Shown: positions 55,892 to 64,000 of the stretch, in pieces
Layout: each line of letters opens with the position of its first letter
How positions within the stretch are numbered: position 1 is the first letter of the stretch
NCBI GenBank assembly: GCA_038501625.1
Contig: JAZAYU010000013.1
Span: forward strand, 3,906,001-3,970,000
DNA length: 64,000 bases
Source: Corbicula japonica
Lineage: Eukaryota > Mollusca > Bivalvia > Venerida > Cyrenidae
Reading direction: 5' to 3'
Made by a program: the position numbers and the translations under genes
Notes under the pieces: generated by a model
Databases searched by the model: none
What the model was told of the DNA's origin: nothing
The model's input: the letters and a program-made list of their open reading frames with translations, nothing else

Positions 55892-57179
55892 TTTAAAACA
55901 CAATTATCCTTAAATATCTATAATTTCACAAAATGACAAATGAATCATATAATATATGTATATTATTTACATTGTTGAAGCAGAAGAATGTTAACAGGTA
56001 GGCAAGAAGTATTTCTTGCCAAGGTTGCTTCAAAAATGCTTAGTTTTCTTGCAGGTTGGAACAAAAATCTTATGCCAAAAGCAATTTAGACATAACTAGA
56101 TTATAAAATAATATTTATATCAGCCAAGTCAAATATGCATTGCTTTTCAGAAGAAAATAATTCTTTTAAATACCAAAGTATTGAATTTATATCCAAGAAT
56201 CAAGATCAGTCTCCAGTTACAATCAGCTGATTGTCTGAAAACTAGCTTATCTTTCCAACTGACCAACCAAACACTGTGGTTCTAAGACTGGTATCCAATC
56301 TCAAATGATTTCGGGACAAGAACAGAGCTGTAAAAGAAGCAAATTATAGCATAAAATGCCTGATTAAGAGATAATGATGACACAAACATTAACAATGAAC
56401 TGACAGGACACCATGTCCTATTTGAAGAATTATCTGAACTAGCACTTGAAGTAAATAATTGCAATCACCATGGATCTGAATTGGAATAACATTCATATTT
56501 CATTATATTTCTTAACAGAACTGATGTTAACAGTTCCTTTAATGAAAGAAAGAGAGCTTAACCAAAACGAACAGAATAAATAATATTAATTATAATAAAT
56601 TGTATTTTTCTTCAGAAAAAAAACTGGGCAAATGAATCTAAATCAAAGAGAAGAAAACCCTATAATTTATTAAGTATTTGCCTGAAAGAATAAGAAAACA
56701 ACAATAGGGAAGACACATAGGAAATCAGCCATCAGATCTGATGTGCTGACAGATCCTGCACCAATGACTGTCAGTTTAAGTCAGTTCATATTAAGATATT
56801 CCAGTGGATTAAAGGTAATACCTTGTTGGCCAGTACACAACTGTTACTCTGGTGATAGCATGACCTCCACTTCTAATAAAATATCCATGTTTCCTCACTA
56901 ATTGTCTTATTAGAACTACCAAGACTATTTCATTCTTCTGAGAACTCATAAAAAACGGATTATACATACATGTTTACAAGAAATGTACTTATTTGTTTTG
57001 CGTGTATAAGCCTGTACGCCATATGTAACAGTTTTATTGCATGTGTAGGCAGTGTAGATCCCGATCAGCTGGCACATCTGTTATGTCTGATAAGGATCTA
57101 TGCTGTTCTTTTTTTGGTCAGAATTAACCTTACGATTGAATCAAAAACAAATAGTGTAGATTCAGATCAGCTAGCACAT

Positions 57180-57520
57180 ATGTGCCATCTGATCAGGATC
57201 TACACTATTTGCTTGTGCATGGGATAACTGCCATATCCCACTGATCTGGATCTTCAATAGTTGGCTTATGTGATTAAAGGTTTCTCTGTGAAGCACTCTC
57301 TTGTGAAGTATGACTGTGAACACTTCTCAGCTTTTGAAACAAGCATTCTGCACAAATGTTGATCTTAGAAGGATATTGTGATGTAATGACAACAGTGAAT
57401 ACATTTTGTGAAGTTTGAATTAGATTACTCATTGGGTTATCACATAAGCCAACTATTGAAGATCCAGATCAGTTGGATATGGCAGTTTTCCCATGGACAG
57501 TGTAGATTCAGATAGCCAGC
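57180..57520. repeat. inverted duplication of a MITE segment
   Basis: 57233-57274 is mirrored almost perfectly at 57439-57480 (GATCTGGATCTTCAATAGTT with its complement), and similarity extends outward through 'catgggataactgccatatc' and 'gatctacact'. Spacer about 165 bp, not itself inverted. Confidence 0.75.
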
Positions 57521-57523
57521 ACA

Positions 57524-57853
57524 TAAAATTAAACTTATTCTCAATGTCTTTAAAAGTACTTGTCATGATTGACAAGTAGTTTTAACCCTTTCCTCCATAG
57601 ATACACCTTTATTGCATGAGCGAACAGTTTAGATCCAGATCAGCAAACACATCCATGCCATCTGATCAGGATCTAAACTGTTTGCTTTTTGATTCGTTGG
57701 TTATTTCTGACCAAAAAAAAAACGACCAGTGCAGATCCTAACAGATGGCACGGACGTGCCAGCTGATGTGGATCTACACTTGTTGCACATGCGCAAAAAT
57801 GCATATATATGGAGGAAAGGGTTAAAGACATTGAGAATAAGTTTAATTTTATT
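57524..57853. repeat. 31-bp inverted repeat enclosing a TTAA MITE
   Basis: Left AAATTAAACTTATTCTCAAT and right ATTGAGAATAAGTTTAATTT are exact complements over about 30 bp and bracket MITE copy 9, with its TTAA at the edge of the right arm. Confidence 0.7.
57586..57821. mobile_element. TTAA-flanked MITE copy 9
   Basis: TTAA-CCCTTTCCTCCATAGATACA at the left and ATATATGGAGGAAAGGG-TTAA at the right: exact TTAA duplication and intact ends. Confidence 0.85.
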
Positions 57854-57889
57854 GAATATCAAAGGATCATTAATGTCAAATACTAGATT

Positions 57890-58260
57890 GGTGTGAATAC
57901 ACTTATGTCAGGCTCAGGTACTTTGTCACAATAAAAAATCCAAATACAAATAGAGGCATAACTCTTACAAATGTGATCTTGACCTAAAGATTTTGGCCTT
58001 ATCACCACAAATATAATTTTCAAGTTTGATAAAGATAAATTAAGGAATGGCAAAGTTATAGCCAATGTTTCAGTTTCATGGCAAAAATCTAAGTACAAAA
58101 AGGGGCATAACTCTTTTAATTATGATCTTGACATAAATATTTTGGTATCATCATGACCCTGTTGTCATAAGCAATATAATTTGATGAAATATTGAGAAAT
58201 GACGAATCTATACCAAAGGTTTAGTTTTTGAGAAGGACCAACAAACAGACTGACAAACGG
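57890..58260 (-). repeat. family F fragment, inverted
   Basis: 'gaggcataactcttacaaat', 'gatcttgacctaaagatttt' and 'ggcaaagttatagccaatgt' are complements of family F units at 13240-13500. Confidence 0.6.
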
Positions 58261-58639
58261 ACAAAGTGGTCTCTGTATCACATTTTCTTTGAAACGGCCA
58301 CACCAAGAAATGCCTCAGCAATATTAAACAGGAAGAGTTGATGTATAGGGAATTTTTAGTTTGAAGTCAATCACTAGAGTAGTGTTAAAGACATTGAGAA
58401 ATGTTTGAGTGTTATAAGTAAATAAAGTGGCATAACTCTGAAATATAAAAAAAAATATTGGAGTCACAGATGTAATCAATGATCATTCATAAGAAGTTTG
58501 AAGTTAGTCATTCACATAATTTCCAGGTTACTGTTTGTTAGGTAACAAAGAGACTGAACTGTAAACACAAGAAATAGAGTTACAGAACAGCTCTTTCTGA
58601 TGAAGTGATAAGAATAATTTGTGTAATGTCGAACACATA

Positions 58640-59130
58640 GAAAAAACACATTAAATGTCAAGAGCATTTAATAATTATACAGTATAATTTTTTTTTACAA
58701 AATCAGATTTCCTCAGAATACATATTGCCTAAAAATGCATTTGAAAGGAGATAACTTATGAAATAGTGAAACAGGAGTTATCATTCTTGTTGTCACAGAT
58801 AGCTTTGTTTATGCAGATGATATAATCCAAGTATTAAGTAAATAGGACAGGTACTTTTAAAGTTATAGTCAACATGAAAGTTGCATATCAAAGGGAAATA
58901 ACTAAAAAAATAGTGAAAGCAGAGTTTAGTTACCATTCTTAATGTCACCTATTGGTTTGTTTGTGATGATAATATATTCCAAATACTGAGTGAATAGGAC
59001 ATGTACTTTCAAAGTTATAGGAAACATTAAGTTTTGTGTAAAGTTGTGGGACTACCTGACGCCGCTGCTGCTGACACTGCCGGCGGTGGACAATAGGACG
59101 CTTATGTCTCTACCTAATATTGCAGGCGCC
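58640..59130 (-). repeat. diverged relative of element D, inverted
   Basis: Two worn units ('ggagttatcattcttgttgt', 'aggacaggtacttttaaagt') followed by 'gacgccgctgctgctgacac', where element D has its GTC-rich stretch, and 'ttgcaggcgcc'. An old copy of the same family. Confidence 0.6.
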
Positions 59131-59229
59131 ACATTTACCAGGCATGCATTAAATGGAATCAAAGTGTGTGTATCAGTGCACCTGTAGGCTTGACATGTGC
59201 AGTTATACATAATAAATCTTCAACCATTT

Positions 59230-60000
59230 ACTCCTTGGGATATAGATGTTATCGCACATGTGAACAGTGTAGATCCACAGGGTTCGTACAAACCGGAAAA
59301 GTCATGGAAAATGAGATTTTTCTGGAAAAATCATGGAATTTTGATTTTAGGGAAAATGTCATGGAAAAATCATGGAAAATTAGGAAACATCATGCAAAAA
59401 GTTGTATGTGTAATGGAAAAACATTTTTATGTCTATTTTGATTTCAACCCATAAAAAATTGAATGAAAAATATAAATTCAAACATAAATCGCAAACTAAA
59501 TGCTGGGTACGAATTGCCCCTGGGTAGGAATCATGCTTGGGTACGAAAATGAGAATCTTACTACTACACTGTTTCCAGTTATTCTGCCGTTGTCTGCTGT
59601 GATGCGGTGTTTTGAATTTCAATCATAAAAATATCGACAAAAAGCAATCCAAAATGAGTCAAAGTAAAGTTCTGTATGTGTTTCTTTTATCATGGAAATC
59701 TGAGAGGAATCCTGGAAAAATCCTGGAAAATTCATGCAATTTTGGTAATCAAATTCTGTATGAACCCTGAATTCCAGATCTGCTGGCATAATTGTGCCAT
59801 CTGATCAGATTCTACACTGTTCACTATTTAATTTGTTATGTTATTTCTCACCAAGAAGAGAACAGTGTAGATCCATATTAGATGGCATGTTTGTGCTTAC
59901 TGATCATGATCTACGCTGGTCTCACATGAGTGATTTTGATCTGGATCTACAACGCGCACACATGCAATATAACCTGTACATAAGGAGTAAAGGGTTAACA
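59230..60000. repeat. MITE relative split by a hAT-like insertion
   Basis: Left piece 'catttactccttgggatata' to 'gtgtagatcca' (59230-59277); right piece 'attccagatctgctggcata' to 'taaggagtaaagggttaa' (59770-59998). Confidence 0.65.
59278..59769. mobile_element. hAT-like short element
   Basis: CAGGGTTCGTACA and its near-complement TGTATGAACCCTG as ends, 492 bp, rich in 'catggaaaaatcatgga' repeats, no transposase. It interrupts a MITE copy. The flanks tagatcca and aattccag are only roughly alike, so the target duplication is unclear. Confidence 0.65.
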
Positions 60001-61469
60001 CAAAATCCAAACTAGAAAATCCTAATGAACAGCCTTAGTCAAAAAACAGGTTCTCCTAGACTTGGCATGCTTTGAGTAATTGTAAAATGGTTAATTTCCA
60101 ACAACTGCAAACTATAATTAAGCGGCAAAGAAACACCTAATGAGCTGAACTAGAAATGTGTAATAATGAATTCCACTTCAGGTTTTTGAATAATTTGTTC
60201 ATCATGTTTTGGGACTGTAAGATGAATCTCAAGTGTTACAGGAACATTCCATGGCCAATGTTTTGTCAGTTTCTGATCTTTATCAATAAATGTAGAATAA
60301 ATACTAATGGATTGTCACAGCTAATTAAAACTGACATAACTTTGTAAACAAACAGTGATGTTGTTACATATACATCCCACCATTATAAAGTTTAAGAATT
60401 AAAAAGAAAGAGCTCTAAAATGGACCTAATGTGCTCACCTGAGCATTGAAGAACATTATCAAAAAGAAAATGTTCTATGCATGTGGCCCAGTACAAAGCT
60501 AGTTACAAACATAAAGTAACTCAAGTCTATTGTAGAAAGTACTAATCCACACTTTCTCTACCTTCAGGTTCAATCTACGGGTAAGCAATAGAAATACTGT
60601 GAGATATCTGGGCAGGCATTTACATCCATATGATCCCAACTGTAAAGGGATACTAAATTAACATTATTCATTCTCCTCTACCTTTCCTTCCTAACTTATG
60701 TGTTGGTCTTATGAAAATGCTCTCAAACCCAACTCTGCATCATTGGTCTGTCAACTCACTCCACAACCCAACCATCCAGCTTGCCCAATCAACCACTCAC
60801 CCCACCCACCCAATCAGCTTATCTGTCCACCCAATTATCCCAGCACTCCCTCCCTCCTCTATTCCTGTACATAAATAAAAAAAATCTGCAGAATTACAAG
60901 TAGTTTTATTTTTTATTTGTTGTGTAAACATATCAAAAACTTTCAAACAAAATATAAAAATGTCAAACTACATGAATAAAAGATTTGGCAAAAGAAAGAT
61001 CCAAATATGGACAAGTTAACAAAAAGAGACAGGTTTTATGCATATCTCTTTAACAAAATATCAAGGCATCACAGGCTAAAATATCTTCAAACAAGACCGA
61101 GTCTACATAGTCTGACCAGTCCCAGACAGCATGTCTAAGACTGGAGCTACATTTCAAACTGGAGTTCATATTGAATATGAAAGCAAATTAATAAATCAAT
61201 GAAGCAAAAATTGGGACAACATTATGCCCTCTAGCTTCCATTTAAGCTTAATTCTAAAACAGTGGGGGACACCCATGAAAATATGTGTCGATTGGCAATG
61301 TTTGGTATTTAAAATAAAATGTGGGGGACAGGTTGGACCTCACATTCTACTACACCCACAGCTTTTTTATTCATAGATTATGTTAAAATAACATTTGAGG
61401 AGGGCAATCACATTTAGCTGACCATTTTGCTAAAGCTTGCTCTGAAAACAATTGTTTTCAAACATTTTG

Positions 61470-61970
61470 ACCTTTAATCCCAATCAGTGACCTTGACCTG
61501 GGAGGTATGGTCATGGTTCTTACCTCTCCGACTTTGTTATTTTTAGGATAACACTTGTAAAGTTTGGATGAGATCACCATATCAGCTGCAAAATTATGCT
61601 CTGGAAACCAGAAATTTTCATGAATAATGACTTTTAAACCCACAGTATGACCCTAAACTGTGAAGTAGGGCCAGGGTTTTGGGATGTGACACTCAATCAC
61701 ATTAAGGTGAACAATTGTGTGAGGAATAATTGAAATCTGTTGAGTGGTTGCTTTAATATGCTCTGGAAACCAGATTTGAAATAGACAAATGGACAACATC
61801 CAGAGAGACAGAGGGAGAGACAAGGCAATCACATTATGTACCCAAATCTCTGGAATCAAGGACGTAAAGGTTGTAACTGCTGCAGACAGGAAGACATTTG
61901 GTACATTTTTAAAGCAACAAGTTTGAAATATTGTGTACATTTCAAGGACTGAGTGGGAAAGTACATGTAC
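61470..61970 (-). repeat. worn pearl-type fragment
   Basis: 'cagtgaccttgacctgggag' and units with 'tgctctggaaaccagaaatt' / 'tgctctggaaaccagatttg', then 'gagagacagagggagagaca'. Two diverged units; no end hairpin found. Confidence 0.4.
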
Positions 61971-62341
61971 ATGTATATAGAAATCAATGCTTGCAGTTTT
62001 TGATAGTAAGTAGGCTTAAAACAGCTTAAAACACCTCTAGTCTAGGAATGATTGTCTTCATTTATTCAATTACTGGAAAGTTTTAAAAGCAATAAAAAAT
62101 CATGGTTTGTAAATATGCAGGGTACGAGTCAAGTTAGTGTAAACAAATTATGATATTAGATAATTAAACAAAAAGTACACGAGCTATCAAAGTTTTAAAA
62201 GAATATCCATATTATTAAACACATAGTGATGTTAGGCATTTCACTGAACATCTTTCTCCCTTTAACTCCACAGATACACCTTTTATTCCATGTACAACCT
62301 CTGTAGATCCAGTTCAGCCTACATATCTGTGATCTATGCCC

Positions 62342-62477
62342 AAGGTTATAAAACTGAGCATGGAAACCAGTCTCAAATCTCAAGCATCTGATTGGCTGAA
62401 ATGGCGACTGGTCGCCATTTCAGCCAATCAGATGCTTGAGATTTGAGACTGGTTTCCAAACTCAGTTTTATAACCTT
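62342..62477. repeat. foldback palindrome P7
   Basis: Full-length copy with central GGCGACTGGTCGCC, ends CAAGGTTATAAAACTGAG and CTCAGTTTTATAACCTTC, inserted in a MITE relative (62260-62610). Confidence 0.9.
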
Positions 62478-63360
62478 CAACCCAGGAATTACATTTGTCA
62501 TTTTTAGATTCAATAAGTTATTTAGCATGATTTAAATCAGGTCACAGACCTGAAGACTGATCGGAATCTACACTGGCTGCCCATGAGACTTTAGCCATAT
62601 GGATGGAGTAAAACACTATTTGTTCTGAGTACAACAACAATCAACAACTTATAGCAATATTTGTTACTGTGTATCACCTATCAACATTTACCATCTGTGT
62701 CACATTGTTTGCAACAATGGTTCTACTAGCATGCAACTTTTTGAAAATTGGTTTCTAACTTTTTTTTTTCATTACAAAATCTTTTGTGCCAATTTAATAA
62801 TATGTAGCAACTGAATTTCCTTGGAACGGCAAACAATTTTATAATTCTGAACATCTCTATTAATGGAGTTCAACCTAGAAAAACGCAAAATATCACAGCC
62901 CTATTTCAACACTATTGACATAATTACCTGCAGCTAATCTCTATCAAAACTGTACATGTGTAATGCAAATTACAATTTGAACTTCACTGGAACTAGATAT
63001 GTGTACCTTTTCTTCAGGAGATGAAACCAGATTTAATAGTTTGTGCCATATTGTGTAAGTAAAGAAGTAGTTTCTTCTGTTCATAAAGATGAAATTGTTT
63101 TTTTTTCTGTTCATATGTTGATCTAATTTTTATGTATATTTTGGCCTGACGTCAAGCAATTTTTGTATTATTTAACCATTTCTCCATGGAAATATGACTC
63201 ATATCTCATGAGCTACCTGTATAGATCCAGATCAATCTGCACATCTGTGAAATCTGATTTTGATCTATACTGTTCTCTTCTTGATCAGAAAATAACAAAC
63301 AAATCTTAAAATGAACAGTGTATACCTGATCACAGGTTTATCTGTGAACATAAGGGCTGA

Positions 63361-63484
63361 AGGTTATAAAGCTGAGATTGGAAACCAGTCTCAAATCTCA
63401 AGCATCTGATTGGCTGAAGTCGCCATTTCAGCCAATCAGATGCTTGAGATTTGAGACTGGTTTCCATGCTCAGTTTTATAACCT
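63361..63484. repeat. foldback palindrome P8
   Basis: Ends AGGTTATAAAGCTGAG and CTCAGTTTTATAACCTT; the centre is shortened on one side (GCTGAAGTCGCCATTTCAGC). Confidence 0.9.
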
Positions 63485-63697
63485 TGGGCACTGTATAGGC
63501 TAATCTGGATCCATACTGGTCACAAAAACAGTATCCCTGGAATACAAGTTTGAAAAGCTATAGTTTAACAGCACAAACTTTCCAAACACACCTTACAGAA
63601 GTCATGTAATTGCCAGCAAAAACAAACAATTCTTGATTTTAGTCCTAAAAGACACAGTTTATATCACAGCATTAATATCATCATGAATATCACAGTG

Positions 63698-63967
63698 TTA
63701 ATCAAACACTAAACTATCACTGTTATCATCACCACCATCATCTTTGTCATCTCTATCACTAAATCTGTTTAATCTTGCAAAGTTAGTGTCAGTAACATTA
63801 ACACACTCCCTATCCAGATGAAAAAAGTCCTCATCAATATGTTTGTTGTACTGATTATCAGCGCCCAAGACATCATCGTCATCATCATCACAGCTGTCAC
63901 TTCTAGAGTGTTTGTAATCACTGTCATTCCGATTGTTAGACACTGCATGTATATTGTCTAACGAAAC
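63698..63967 (-). CDS. probable last exon of an unidentified acidic protein
   Basis: After an acceptor atattacag, 89 codons run to a TAA at 63698-63700. The product starts VSLDNIHAVSNNRNDSDYKH and is rich in Asp (a run of six in CDDDDDDVLG) with RECVNVTDTNFARLNRFSDR and a C-terminal DNSDSLVFD. No family recognised. The rest of the gene would lie beyond the right edge. It could also be a chance open frame, but length, acceptor and composition favour coding. Confidence 0.45.
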   Translation of the reverse strand, partial: VSLDNIHAVSNNRNDSDYKHSRSDSCDDDDDDVLGADNQYNKHIDEDFFHLDRECVNVTDTNFARLNRFSDRDDKDDGGDDNSDSLVFD

Positions 63968-64000
63968 CTGTAATATCGTATAATGTCTTCTTTGTATTGA

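Larger units (their letters stand above)
55892..63697. other. intergenic region upstream of mini-filamin
   Basis: No gene recognised. Known pieces are listed separately (inverted repeats, MITEs, hAT-like element, pearl fragments, palindromes). 55892-57000 and 60010-61450 hold only AT-rich sequence and a C-rich 'ccacccacccaatc' stretch near 60770-60850. Confidence 0.5.

Overview
This is eukaryotic genomic DNA from an AT-rich, transposon-crowded animal genome, most likely a bivalve mollusc. The evidence is intron-split animal genes (a nuclear pore protein and filamin-type Ig repeats) and many 'pearl'-type tandem-repeat elements, TTAA-flanked MITEs and near-perfect foldback elements, a mix typical of bivalves. 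The species cannot be told from the sequence.

Layout. (1) 262-40962, plus strand: a complete 15-exon nucleoporin NUP88 gene. All splice phases agree and the joined frame is exactly 724 codons (723 aa). Its introns hold most of the mobile DNA. Intron 2 (10.5 kb) carries a pearl/HINE-like element (A) split by an apparently intact 5.5-kb two-gene ISL2EU transposon (THAP-DDE transposase plus SWIM/YqaJ nuclease, interleaved on opposite strands), and a hAT-like MITE. Intron 3 holds a 24-bp minisatellite of about 57 copies. Intron 6 (14.1 kb) holds a four-deep nest of elements and two more pearl-like elements (C, D), one with interstitial telomere-type repeats. Intron 8 holds a pogo-like MITE.
(2) 41-47.8 kb: convergent intergenic region with a possible alternative last NUP88 exon, a pearl-like element (E), TTAA MITEs and palindromes.
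(3) 47849-55891, minus strand: a 9-exon gene for a 414-residue 'mini-filamin' made of four filamin Ig repeats, closest by recall to human filamin repeats 18-21, with no actin-binding or dimerisation domain. One exon (50402-50578) and the short first exon were recovered by hand. A tRNA-derived SINE and a tandem duplication of an exon end lie in one intron.
(4) 55.9-63.7 kb: repeat-rich intergenic DNA. (5) 63698-63967, minus strand: a probable last exon of an unidentified acidic protein whose gene continues beyond the window.

The two host genes have no evident joint pathway: NUP88 acts at the nuclear pore and filamin-type repeats act in cytoskeletal and adhesion scaffolds. They are simply tail-to-tail neighbours. 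The least ordinary content is the stand-alone R18-21-like mini-filamin, the interdigitated intact ISL2EU, and a series of six unrelated tandem arrays that share one terminal architecture. All identifications rest on reading the sequence and on recalled family features; no database search was run.
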